The notes below the pieces were generated by a model. The model was not told the DNA's origin and did no database searches. It saw only the letters and a program-made list of their open reading frames with translations. Positions 19,945 through 30,637 of a stretch of DNA of 64,000 bases are shown here, piece by piece. Positions within the stretch are counted from its first letter, which is position 1. Each line of letters begins with the position of its first letter. This stretch comes from Solobacterium sp. (lineage in GTDB: Bacteria; Bacillota_I; Bacilli_A; Erysipelotrichales; Erysipelotrichaceae): contig JABZMB010000003.1 in assembly GCA_015256455.1 (NCBI GenBank), positions 12,493 to 76,492 of the forward strand, written 5' to 3'. Position numbers and translations under genes: made by a program.

Positions 19945-20799
19945 CTATACGGCACTTGAGCCACCAACAATTTCCGTTATTTCCTGGGTAATTGCGGCCT
20001 GTCTTGCCTTATTGTATTCGAGTTTCAGCGTTGTGCTTAACTCATCTGCGTTATCTGAAGCTGCCTTCATCGCTACACGACGGCTTCCTTGTTCTGCGGT
20101 TGTGGATTCCATCCAGTCAGAATAAGTTACGTCAGTGATCATCATCGGAATCAAACTATCCAAAATAGATGCTGGATCTGGTTCGAATAGTGTTTCTTGA
20201 TGTTCGCCAACTTTTTCTTTCTTTTGACCTGGTTTGATTGTACATGGTAATAACACATCAAACTCAGGTGTAAATGTCATTGTATTTACAAATCTTGTAT
20301 ATAGGATCTGTACCTTGCCAACTTCACCTGCCTGATAGCGTGCAACACCATCTTCAACGCATTTCTTTAAATCCGCAAATGAGATTTTATCTGAGGAGAT
20401 TTGTTCCTCGTTAATGATATTAAATCCTGCTTCTTTTAGTTGGTGATGGATTGTGGTTCCTACTAAGAATACTGGGTCAGCAGGATCTAGTGTTTCTCTT
20501 GCTAACTTGAAGACATTCTGGTTGTATCCACCACACAAGCCTAAATCAGAACAGAAGATAATCGTCATTGTATGTGAGTTCTTGTTATGTACAAGATACT
20601 TGCTTTCAACATCTTGGTTATTTGCGACAATATCATTGACTGTATCTTGTAAACGTTGTGCATACTCACGGTTGGCTTCCATCTTTTTTCTTTGTTTTAG
20701 AAGCTTTGCGTTGGCAATCATCTCCATCGCTTTTGTAATCTTTTTGGTGGAGTTGACAGACTTAATTCTGCTACGCAAAGCCTGTCTGGATTGTGCCAT
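19945..20799 (-). CDS. atpG: ATP synthase F1 gamma subunit
   Basis: The rotating central-stalk subunit. It has long N- and C-terminal helices (RSRIKSVNSTKKITKAMEM at the start, ARQAAITQEITEIVGG near the end) with the conserved SDLGLCGGYN core near 87. 284 residues. It starts one base after the atpA stop codon. Confidence 0.97.
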   Translation of the reverse strand: MAQSRQALRSRIKSVNSTKKITKAMEMIANAKLLKQRKKMEANREYAQRLQDTVNDIVANNQDVESKYLVHNKNSHTMTIIFCSDLGLCGGYNQNVFKLARETLDPADPVFLVGTTIHHQLKEAGFNIINEEQISSDKISFADLKKCVEDGVARYQAGEVGKVQILYTRFVNTMTFTPEFDVLLPCTIKPGQKKEKVGEHQETLFEPDPASILDSLIPMMITDVTYSDWMESTTAEQGSRRVAMKAASDNADELSTTLKLEYNKARQAAITQEITEIVGGSSAV

Positions 20800-20800
20800 C

Positions 20801-22858
<2,058 letters not shown>

Positions 22859-22869
<11 letters not shown>

Positions 22870-23371
22870 CGCCAACCGCTTCCTTTACGAACGCATCAAT
22901 TGCCTGACGATCAACTTTTTCACCTTCATGTTCGCCAATTAACTTACCGGCAGCACTGAATGCGACATCAACCATTTCCTGCTTCATAGATGCGTACATT
23001 TCTCTGCGTTCTGCTTCGATCTGTTCTTGTGCACGCTGTTTTACAGCTGCAGCTTCTTTATCAGCCTGCGCAAGGATTTGTTTCTTTTCCTGTTTTGCCT
23101 GCTGAATTGCAGCACTTACGATTTCTTCTGATTTTGTAGATGCAGTATTCAACTGCTCTAATGCAACCTTACGATCTGCCAAGGCTTCTTCTTTTGCCTG
23201 TTGACTTAAAGCAAGTTCTTCTTGCATCTTTTCTGCTCTAGCATCTAAGAACTTCTTTACGGATGGCCATAAGAATATCTTAGCAATCAGAAATAATACG
23301 AATGTACTACACAGCTGAACCAACACTGTCAAAACGTTTGGAAATAACTGTTCAACAATATTGACTTCCAT
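22859..23371 (-). CDS. atpF: ATP synthase Fo b subunit
   Basis: Peripheral stalk b subunit. One N-terminal membrane helix (about residues 8-30) is followed by a long Ala/Glu/Lys/Gln-rich coiled coil. 170 residues. The gene order atpE-atpF-atpH supports it. Confidence 0.96.
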
Positions 23372-23390
23372 AGTTACCTGAAAGCCTCAA

Positions 23391-23615
23391 TTAGTATACG
23401 AAAATGAGAAGAATAGAAACTAACAAACCGTAAATAGCACATGTTTCAGATAAAGCGATACCTAAAATCATTGTTGAACGAATCTTTGATTCTGCTTCTG
23501 GATTCTTACCGATAGCGTCACATGCGTGAGCGGCTACTGTACCTTCACCTAAACCTGTTAAGAAACCTGTAAATACTGCGATACCTGCACCAATTGCGAT
23601 TAAACCCTTTTCCAT
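23391..23615 (-). CDS. atpE: ATP synthase Fo c subunit with a two-carboxylate (Na+-type) site
   Basis: A 74-residue hairpin of two membrane helices that forms the rotor ring. The ion-binding Glu57 sits in LSETCAIYG. The first helix has Glu24 in GLGEG, where most c subunits have Gly, Ala or Gln. The 33-residue spacing and the following Thr58 and Tyr62 reproduce the E32/E65/Y70 pattern of the two-carboxylate Na+-coupled ring described for Fusobacterium nucleatum. Na+ coupling is therefore inferred. Confidence 0.95.
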   Translation of the reverse strand: MEKGLIAIGAGIAVFTGFLTGLGEGTVAAHACDAIGKNPEAESKIRSTMILGIALSETCAIYGLLVSILLIFVY

Positions 23616-23631
23616 AATTTTTTCTCCTTTT

Positions 23632-24336
23632 TTAAATTTTTTCTTCTTCAGGAATATCGTTTCCTAAAAGTACGATTGTCAAAGTGACAAATACCAATGT
23701 TTGAATAAAACCTGCAAATAAATCGAAATACATGTGTAATACTGGAGCGATAATTGGTGCCATGAAATTAAATACATTTCCCTGGATACCAACTATCCCT
23801 GCTATTGCATTGGATAAATTTGCTGTCCCCATATATACAAGGGACATCATAATAGAACCACAAGTGATATTACCGAATAGACGTAATGCCATTGATAACA
23901 TCGTTGAGAACTTACCGACGATGTTCATTGGTAACATCGGTGCTATCGGTTCTAAGAATGCATGCATGTAGGCTTTAAAGCCACCGTATTTTAATTCTGC
24001 AACCTGAATCATTAACCAGGTTAGGAAAGATAATGTAATGGTTACACTAAAGTTAGCTGTCGGTGAACTTAATCCAAATAGCGAGATTGTGTTACTGACA
24101 AAGATGTAGAACCATAACGCTAAGATATATGGTGTTAACTTATCCGCTACTTTCTTACCTACATTTGTGCGTACCGTTTTATATACTGCTTCTGTCGCAA
24201 GTACAACCGGTACGACGATACCTTTTGGTTTTTCTAATGGATCTGCCTTTTCGATTTTCTTTGACAATAATATCATCGCGATTGCTAGGACGATTGTAAT
24301 CAGAATAATTACATATACGTCCGATTGTATTGTCAT
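23632..24336 (-). CDS. atpB: ATP synthase Fo a subunit
   Basis: Membrane subunit providing the ion half-channels. It has 234 residues and 5-6 membrane helices. The essential Arg is in ALRLFGNI near residue 150. GAGAGGACGG precedes the ATG. It follows atpI by four bases. Confidence 0.96.
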   Translation of the reverse strand: MTIQSDVYVIILITIVLAIAMILLSKKIEKADPLEKPKGIVVPVVLATEAVYKTVRTNVGKKVADKLTPYILALWFYIFVSNTISLFGLSSPTANFSVTITLSFLTWLMIQVAELKYGGFKAYMHAFLEPIAPMLPMNIVGKFSTMLSMALRLFGNITCGSIMMSLVYMGTANLSNAIAGIVGIQGNVFNFMAPIIAPVLHMYFDLFAGFIQTLVFVTLTIVLLGNDIPEEEKI

Positions 24337-24340
24337 GTCT

Positions 24341-24679
24341 TCACCGTCCTCTCTCTATGACTGCCACATGAAATATAATTGCTAATTTAATTGTTGAAAG
24401 ACCAATTGCGCATGTAAGAACATTGAGATATTGCGGAAAGACTGCACTGACTACTAGCACTGCTGCCATCAAGAAATAATTGATAGCGAAGTTTCCGTAT
24501 GTTCCAGATGTGGACTGCATACTTACAACTTGTCTTGCGAAATTCTCTGTTCTTTTATAAATAATGAATGCGGCTAATGATCCCAACAACCAACCTGTCG
24601 TCCATTGCCAGTGGAACGGCAAGAAAACAAAACTAATCAGAACAAATGCATAGTAAATTTTCCAAGAATGATTTGTCAT
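24341..24679 (-). CDS. atpI: AtpI-like small membrane protein
   Basis: A 112-residue protein with four predicted hydrophobic segments, first in the atp operon. Position, size and topology match AtpI, which helps assemble the c ring or import Mg2+ in homologues. Sequence identity alone would not define it. Confidence 0.7.
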   Translation of the reverse strand: MTNHSWKIYYAFVLISFVFLPFHWQWTTGWLLGSLAAFIIYKRTENFARQVVSMQSTSGTYGNFAINYFLMAAVLVVSAVFPQYLNVLTCAIGLSTIKLAIIFHVAVIERGR

Positions 24680-24700
24680 TTTCTATTTCCAACTACTTGC

Positions 24701-24730
24701 ATTATATTCCTTTTTTAAAGTATGCGTGAA
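24701..24730 (-). promoter_or_regulatory. Likely promoter of the atp operon
   Basis: On the minus strand TTCACG and a perfect TATAAT are 18 bp apart, just upstream of atpI. The -35 region overlaps a small hairpin (CGTGAA/TTCACG) that follows parB. Confidence 0.5.
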
Positions 24731-24748
24731 ATGTATTATTCACGTTAT

Positions 24749-25642
24749 TTAGCCTTCATCTAAACAATTCAAGATTTCTAAGATACGGTTTAAATCTTCT
24801 GTATCTGTATATCGAATTGTAAGTTTCTTGTTCTGAATTGAAACCTTTGTACCAAGCTTCACAGAGATCTGATGTTCTAGATCATGAATGATTGGATCAC
24901 GTTTCTTTTCTGGTTTTGTTTTGTTTGGTTTTACTTCTTCTGCATTAATATCTCTAATGTAGGCTTCTACTTCACGAACAGACATCTTTTCCTTCATGAT
25001 TTTCTCAGCCGCATCAAGCATTTCCATCTCATCTTTTAAGCCTAGTAATGGACGAACATGTCCCATTGCTAGTCTTTTATCTACGACTAATTTTTGAATC
25101 TCAGAAGGAAGTTTTAAGAGTCTCATGATATTTGCACAATATTCACGGGATTTACCAACTCTTTCTGCTAGTTTTTCTTGTGTATAGCCTAGTTTTTTTA
25201 CAAGTGAGTCATAGGCTGTGGCTTCTTCAATTGCGTTTAAGTCTTCACGTTGTACGTTTTCTAAGATGGCAATTTCCATCATCTGCTCTTCAGTAAAATC
25301 TACAGAAATTGCAGGTACAACCTTAAGTCCAGCAATCTTCGCTGCACGTAAGCGTCTTTCACCAGTGATTAGGTCATAACCACTGACACTCTTGCGTACG
25401 AGTAATGGTGTAAAGATTCCATGTGTTCGAATGGAATCTGCTAATTCATTTAACGCAGTTTGATCAAATTCTTTTCTTGGCTGATAAGGATTTGGTCTAA
25501 TTTCTTCAATTGCGATTTCTACTTCTCTTCTGCCTGGCACTTCCTTTGCGCTACTTTGAATATCGTCAAGGAACTGCTCAACATTCGATCCGAAGATAGA
25601 ATCTAAACCACGTCCTAAGCCTTTTTGTTTTTTCTCTGCCAT
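24749..25642 (-). CDS. parB: Chromosome partitioning protein ParB (Spo0J)
   Basis: ParB is a CTPase clamp that loads at parS and organises origin segregation. The CTP/arginine motif GERRLRAAK is near residue 93, a central helix-turn-helix follows (GYTQEKLAERVGKSREYCANIMRLL region), and a C-terminal dimer domain ends the protein. 297 residues. Two perfect parS sites are present in this window near 36.6 and 38.0 kb. Confidence 0.95.
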   Translation of the reverse strand: MAEKKQKGLGRGLDSIFGSNVEQFLDDIQSSAKEVPGRREVEIAIEEIRPNPYQPRKEFDQTALNELADSIRTHGIFTPLLVRKSVSGYDLITGERRLRAAKIAGLKVVPAISVDFTEEQMMEIAILENVQREDLNAIEEATAYDSLVKKLGYTQEKLAERVGKSREYCANIMRLLKLPSEIQKLVVDKRLAMGHVRPLLGLKDEMEMLDAAEKIMKEKMSVREVEAYIRDINAEEVKPNKTKPEKKRDPIIHDLEHQISVKLGTKVSIQNKKLTIRYTDTEDLNRILEILNCLDEG

Positions 25643-25645
25643 TTT

Positions 25646-26425
25646 CTATCGTTTGATCCTTTCGTTTTGTGTAACTACTTCTTTTACAAGTTGTGCGTAA
25701 GCACGCGCACCTTCCGAACGGGTATCATACTCAAAAATTGATTGTTCACGAGATGGAGCTTCTGATAAGCGTACATTTCGTGGGATAAAACAATGGTAAA
25801 CTTTTTCCTTAAAGTATTTACGTACTTCCTGTTGCACTTCTACCGATAACTTGGTACGTACGTCGAACATTGTCAGAAGTACGCCTTCGATAGATAGTCT
25901 TGGATTCCATAATTTCTGAACCAAACGAATTGTACTTAATAGCTGTGTTAATCCTTCTAGCGCAAAGTATTCACACTGTACTGGAATCATCACTGAATCT
26001 GCTGCTGTTAATGCGTTTGTATTCAATAGACCTAGTGCTGGTGGACAGTCAATGATAATGTAGTCATATTGATCTCTTACCGCTTCTAGTTTTCTCTTTA
26101 ATAGTTGTTCACGACCTGTTTCATATTGTGCCATATCGACATCTGCACCAGATAAGTCGATGGTTGATGGTAGTACATCTAGTGGTGGCATTTGTAGTGT
26201 AACTTTTACATCTTCCACATTTTCGTCTCTCATCAAGATATCGTATACCGTCTTATCAAAACCTACTTTATGTGCTCCGATACCATGAGTCGCATTTCCC
26301 TGTGGATCGAAATCTACTAATAGGACTCTTTTGCCGATATATGATAAACCAGACGCTAAGTTCATTGATGTAGTTGTTTTTCCTACACCACCCTTTTGGT
26401 TTGCGATTGCAATGATCTTTCCCAT
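25646..26425 (-). CDS. parA: Chromosome partitioning ATPase ParA (Soj)
   Basis: ParA dimerises on DNA with ATP, drives origin movement with ParB and controls DnaA in B. subtilis. Deviant Walker A KGGVGKTT at 10-17 and DCPPALG near 125 are visible. 259 residues. It starts 12 bp after noc and ends 3 bp before parB. Confidence 0.97.
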   Translation of the reverse strand: MGKIIAIANQKGGVGKTTTSMNLASGLSYIGKRVLLVDFDPQGNATHGIGAHKVGFDKTVYDILMRDENVEDVKVTLQMPPLDVLPSTIDLSGADVDMAQYETGREQLLKRKLEAVRDQYDYIIIDCPPALGLLNTNALTAADSVMIPVQCEYFALEGLTQLLSTIRLVQKLWNPRLSIEGVLLTMFDVRTKLSVEVQQEVRKYFKEKVYHCFIPRNVRLSEAPSREQSIFEYDTRSEGARAYAQLVKEVVTQNERIKR

Positions 26426-26437
26426 AATACTTCTCCC

Positions 26438-27247
26438 TTATGAATTCTTCGGGAAACGGATGATCATGCACACTTCTTCTGGTCTGTCTTCCGTTTCTAC
26501 TTTTGCTTGAATACCCATTTTGTTAATCATCTTGATACTTTGATGAATTGTATTTACCGCAATCTGAGTATTTCTTGAGAAACCTTTTGTCTTTTGACGT
26601 GTATGTTTCTTCTTAGGAATATCATCTAGACTTGCGATAAAGTCTTCAGTTTGTCTTACATTAAATTCAGCTGCGACGATATGATGGAATACTTCTTTTT
26701 GTCGATCGCTTGGCACAGTTAATAATGCACGAGCATGGCGTTCCGTAATCTTTGATTCCATTACCGCATCCTGAATCTCTATTGGTAAATTTAATAAACG
26801 TATTTTATTGGCTACTGCAGATTGTGATTTACCTACTTTTTGTGCAACCTGTTCTTGTGTTAAACCAGATTGACGCATGATTTGTAAGTAACTCTTCGCT
26901 TCTTCAATAGCAGTTAAATTCTCACGTTGGATATTTTCAACGAGAGCCATTTGTGCTGCTTGGCTTTCATTTGGTGACATGATATAACATGGCACTTCTT
27001 TAAAACCAATCATCTTACATGCACGAAATCTTCTTTCCCCAGTAATGATTTCATAGATATCATCAACCTTTCTAACTGTAATTGGTTGAATTAATCCATT
27101 CTCTTTAATTGATAGTGCTAATTCACGTAAAGCTTCTTCATCGAACACTAATCGTGGTTGATATCTTGATGGAACAATTTTTTCCGTTGGGATATCTACA
27201 ATACGATTGGTATCTTTTCGATCAAATATACTTAAAATACTTGGCAT
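26438..27247 (-). CDS. noc: Nucleoid occlusion / ParB-like protein (Noc)
   Basis: A ParB paralogue of 269 residues with GERRFRACK near 70 and an HTH near 125. Its place between rsmG and parA is that of B. subtilis noc. Noc blocks division over the nucleoid by binding its own sites; I found no consensus Noc site here. It could instead be a second ParB. Confidence 0.85.
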   Translation of the reverse strand: MPSILSIFDRKDTNRIVDIPTEKIVPSRYQPRLVFDEEALRELALSIKENGLIQPITVRKVDDIYEIITGERRFRACKMIGFKEVPCYIMSPNESQAAQMALVENIQRENLTAIEEAKSYLQIMRQSGLTQEQVAQKVGKSQSAVANKIRLLNLPIEIQDAVMESKITERHARALLTVPSDRQKEVFHHIVAAEFNVRQTEDFIASLDDIPKKKHTRQKTKGFSRNTQIAVNTIHQSIKMINKMGIQAKVETEDRPEEVCMIIRFPKNS

Positions 27248-27258
27248 ATAACCCTCCC

Positions 27259-27957
27259 TTATAAAGGCTTCTTTTTTATTTGCCCGTAATTGCGTGGATA
27301 TTGTTGAGGCGTGTGACTTAGCTTGCGGTAATATAGGTTCACGCGCATATCTCCTGTATATAAAGATGTATCCTGTGTTTCTTCTAGCTCTACACCAAGC
27401 ACCTTAGTCGCATGTGCTGCTTCTTCCGCTTCCGCATTACCTTGCATACCTTTCATCGCTAGAAATAGTCCATTCACTTTGACTAGCGGAATGCATAATT
27501 CAGATAAGACTCGTAAGTTTGCGACTGCTCTTGCTGTTACCACATCGTACAATTCACGGTCTGTTTTAACCTGTTCTTCTGCACGTGTGTTATAAACATG
27601 GATGTTTTCTAAATGCAGTTGATGAATTACTTCTTGTAAGAATGTGCACCGTTTCCCCGTTGGTTCAATGAGTGACACATCTAATTCTGGTTTGACGATT
27701 TTCCAAACCAGTCCTGGAAACCCCGCTCCAGTTCCAACATCTGCTACTTTTCCAAAAATCTTACCTTTCCCCAAAGGAAGAATGGAATCGTAGAAATGTT
27801 TTTCTAATACCTCACCATGTTCTGTGATGGCTGTGAGATTCATTTTCTCGTTCCACTCAACCAAAAGTTCAGCGTATCTTTCAAGTTGTTCTACTTGTTT
27901 TTTTGATAGTGAAATTTGTAGCTCTGCTGCTTTCTCTATGAGTTCTTGTATTGTCAT
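27259..27957 (-). CDS. rsmG: 16S rRNA (guanine527-N7) methyltransferase RsmG (GidB)
   Basis: A SAM-dependent methyltransferase of 232 residues. The SAM motif ADVGTGAGFPG is near 72. It heads the rsmG-noc-parA-parB block. A cluster of DnaA boxes lies immediately upstream. The ribosome site GAAGAG is modest. Confidence 0.95.
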   Translation of the reverse strand: MTIQELIEKAAELQISLSKKQVEQLERYAELLVEWNEKMNLTAITEHGEVLEKHFYDSILPLGKGKIFGKVADVGTGAGFPGLVWKIVKPELDVSLIEPTGKRCTFLQEVIHQLHLENIHVYNTRAEEQVKTDRELYDVVTARAVANLRVLSELCIPLVKVNGLFLAMKGMQGNAEAEEAAHATKVLGVELEETQDTSLYTGDMRVNLYYRKLSHTPQQYPRNYGQIKKKPL

Positions 27958-28014
27958 AATTTCTCTTCGTGACCTATTCTATCATCATCACGTACTGCGT
28001 GAAAGATAAAAATA

Positions 28015-28108
28015 TGTTGATAACTTTTTTCTCCACAATTGTGGATAATTTTATTTCCCACAATTTATATTAAACTATTCTGATTTGTGGATAAATTAGT
28101 TTTCCACA
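28015..28108. promoter_or_regulatory. DnaA-box cluster upstream of rsmG
   Basis: Two perfect TTATCCACA boxes (28040-28048 and 28086-28094, both minus) are accompanied by TTATCAACA at 28015-28023 (minus), TTCTCCACA at 28029-28037 and TTTTCCACA at 28100-28108, in an AT-rich gap of 166 bp. The density is like that at oriC, about 20 kb away. It may regulate rsmG or act as a DnaA titration site. Confidence 0.7.
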
Positions 28109-28123
28109 GATTGTAAATTAGCC

Positions 28124-28759
28124 TTATTTTAAGTCACTATTTACAATAAATGATGCATTAGGTAATGTCTCAACCCAATCACAGAATGCACGCCATTCTG
28201 GCAAGCGGTGTGTCTTACGCTGTGCATAAATTGTCTTGAGCTGACGGTAGTTTGTTGTCATACGTGCAGTAATTCTAAAACCTGCTGGATTAGAATAGAG
28301 AATCTCAAGATATTTTACTTTTGCTTCTTCATTCAAGGCTGTAACATCTTCTCCAGCTAATTTCTTATCAGAAATCTTCTGTGTTAATTCATTATAGGAA
28401 TTAACCTTTTCTTTCATGATTTCGATAATTCGTGGATCTGTATAAGAAATATACACCTCATCTAAGTTGAACTTTGTGATACGGTGCATTGTAGATTGAG
28501 AACTAATAAAGTCTAGGAAGTGATAACGTTCTGCTTCAACCCACGCCTTATTTGTAAATGTGAGGTCGAACTGTACGATAATTCCATTTAAGAAGTTATC
28601 ATGACCACTTCCTGGTTTTGCGCTTGCTAGTGCGTGTGTGCGTGGAACGATTGTTCCATCTACTTTTGTTAAATCAACTGCCATCGGATATTTTGAACCC
28701 ATAACAGCTGAATCCATTCCATAGACATTTACGTTTGATACTACATCTGTATATTTCAT
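28124..28759 (-). CDS. ThyX-like protein (FAD-dependent thymidylate synthase superfamily, function uncertain)
   Basis: A 211-residue protein. The segment ERYHFLDFISSQSTMHR loosely resembles the ThyX signature, and TNYRQLKTIYAQRKTHRL resembles the ThyX helix with the LRLxxHAQWE motif. The classical RHRxxSxNxxSxR is not intact, so thymidylate synthase activity is uncertain. AGGAAG precedes the ATG, 4 bp after mnmG. It appears to be the last gene of the transcript before the DnaA-box gap. Confidence 0.5.
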   Translation of the reverse strand: MKYTDVVSNVNVYGMDSAVMGSKYPMAVDLTKVDGTIVPRTHALASAKPGSGHDNFLNGIIVQFDLTFTNKAWVEAERYHFLDFISSQSTMHRITKFNLDEVYISYTDPRIIEIMKEKVNSYNELTQKISDKKLAGEDVTALNEEAKVKYLEILYSNPAGFRITARMTTNYRQLKTIYAQRKTHRLPEWRAFCDWVETLPNASFIVNSDLK

Positions 28760-28762
28760 TTC

Positions 28763-30637
28763 TTATCTTCCTTTTCCTTGTTTAATAGCAATCGCAAGTA
28801 CCGCGATATCGGCCGGGTTAACACCTGAAATTCTGGATGCCTGTCCCATCGTCGCTGGTTTATATTTCATTAGCTTTTGTCTTCCTTCAATGGATAGGTT
28901 ATCAACCTCATCATAATTGAAATCAACACCTAACTTGATACTATCCATCTCTTTTAGCTTATTGGCTTCTCGTTTTGCCTTTTCGATATAGCCTGCATAT
29001 TTTAGTTCGATATCACATTGGTTAGCAATTTCTTCATCAACTTCTTCTCCAATCGTAGCGAGAAGTTCTTTTGTTGTGACATTTGGACGTTTTACTAAAT
29101 CAATTCCATTAATACCAATATGTGCATCACTTTCATATCCTAGTGAAGTAAGGTATGCATGTACCTTTTCTTCATCTTGTACAAATGTTGTTTCAGATAG
29201 ATGTTGTATTAACTTCTGCACATTCTCCATCTTTTCAAGGTATGCATCATATCTTTCTTGACTGACTAGTCCAATTTTTCTTCCATATTCTATTAATCTT
29301 TGATCTGCGTTATCGTGTCTTAACAACAATCTAAATTCTGCACGTGATGTTAATAAACGATATGGTTCTAATGTGCCTTTGGTTGTTAAGTCGTCAACCA
29401 TAACACCGATATACGCTTCATTTCTTGCTAAAATGAGCGGTTCTTTTCCATCAAGTTTCATACATGCATTAATTCCCGCAAGTAGTCCTTGTCCAGCAGC
29501 CTCTTCATAACCAGAAGTTCCATTAACTTGGCCTGCAGTGAATAGATTTTCAATCATCTTTGATTCAAAACTTGGTTTCATTTGAATTGGATCGATTGCG
29601 TCATATTCAATTGCGTACGCATATTTCTTGATGATTGCATTTTCGAAACCTGGCAATGAATGTACCATCTCTTCTTGGATGTCTCTTGGAAGTGATGTAG
29701 AGAATCCTTGTAGGTATATGGTATCTAACTCCAGTGATTCTGGCTCCAAGAATAATAGATGTCTTGGCTTATCTTTAAAACGTACAAGTTTATCTTCGAT
29801 AGATGGACAATAGCGAGGTCCAACTCCCTTTACGACACCAGAATACATGCTGGATTTATTGAGGTTTCCTAAAATATATTCGTGTGTTTCTGGAGTTGTA
29901 TATGTCATATAGCAAGATACTTGCTTATCATATGGCAATACATCTTCTTTTGTCGTTAATTCTGAGAAGTGTAAGAAACCTTCTGTACCTGGTTCCAATT
30001 TCACTTTGCTAAAATCAATGGATGAACGCAGGATTCTTGGCGGTGTTCCTGTCTTTAATCTGAAGGTTTTTAATCCTAGATCTCGTAGAGACTCTGATAA
30101 GTCCCCGGTTGTTGGTTCAAGATCAGGACCACCTGGTATAACTTCTGATGAAATCATATTTACACCTGCCATATATGTGCCTGTTGTTACAATCACAATC
30201 TTGGCATTCATCACAGTTCCATCTTTTAACGTAACACCTGTAACTTTGTTGTCGGTTACGTTAAGTTTGCTAGCCATACCTTCAATCACACTTAGGTTTT
30301 CCTGATGTAAACAGATATCTTGCATCATACGCTTATACGCAAGTTTATCTGACTGCACACGGAGTGCACGTACACCTGGACCTTTTGCGCCATTTAGCAT
30401 CTTGAATTGCAGCGCTGTCTTATCGGCGGTAATCGCCATTTGACCACCTAAAGCGTCAATTTCTCTTACAACAATTCCTTTTGCTGGTCCACCTACAGAT
30501 GGATTACATGGCATCTTTCCAATATTTTCTATCTTCAATGTAAGAAGACATGTTTTCTTTTTTAGTCGTGCAGCAGCCAGTGCAGCTTCAATACCCGCAT
30601 GACCACCACCAATGACAATAATATCAAAATCACTCAT
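28763..30637 (-). CDS. mnmG: tRNA uridine-34 carboxymethylaminomethyl modification enzyme MnmG (GidA)
   Basis: FAD-dependent partner of MnmE in wobble-uridine modification. The FAD dinucleotide motif GGGHAGIEAA is at 9-18, NPSVGGPAKG lies near 46, and the C-terminal domain contains YAGYIEK. 624 residues, normal length. Its start overlaps the upstream PUA/EVE-like gene by eight bases. Confidence 0.97.
   Translation of the reverse strand: MSDFDIIVIGGGHAGIEAALAAARLKKKTCLLTLKIENIGKMPCNPSVGGPAKGIVVREIDALGGQMAITADKTALQFKMLNGAKGPGVRALRVQSDKLAYKRMMQDICLHQENLSVIEGMASKLNVTDNKVTGVTLKDGTVMNAKIVIVTTGTYMAGVNMISSEVIPGGPDLEPTTGDLSESLRDLGLKTFRLKTGTPPRILRSSIDFSKVKLEPGTEGFLHFSELTTKEDVLPYDKQVSCYMTYTTPETHEYILGNLNKSSMYSGVVKGVGPRYCPSIEDKLVRFKDKPRHLLFLEPESLELDTIYLQGFSTSLPRDIQEEMVHSLPGFENAIIKKYAYAIEYDAIDPIQMKPSFESKMIENLFTAGQVNGTSGYEEAAGQGLLAGINACMKLDGKEPLILARNEAYIGVMVDDLTTKGTLEPYRLLTSRAEFRLLLRHDNADQRLIEYGRKIGLVSQERYDAYLEKMENVQKLIQHLSETTFVQDEEKVHAYLTSLGYESDAHIGINGIDLVKRPNVTTKELLATIGEEVDEEIANQCDIELKYAGYIEKAKREANKLKEMDSIKLGVDFNYDEVDNLSIEGRQKLMKYKPATMGQASRISGVNPADIAVLAIAIKQGKGR

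Noticed and set aside
24300..27300. Noc-binding sites (ATTTCCCGGGAAAT type)
   Set aside because: No CCCGGG-centred palindrome of this kind was seen around noc, parA or parB.
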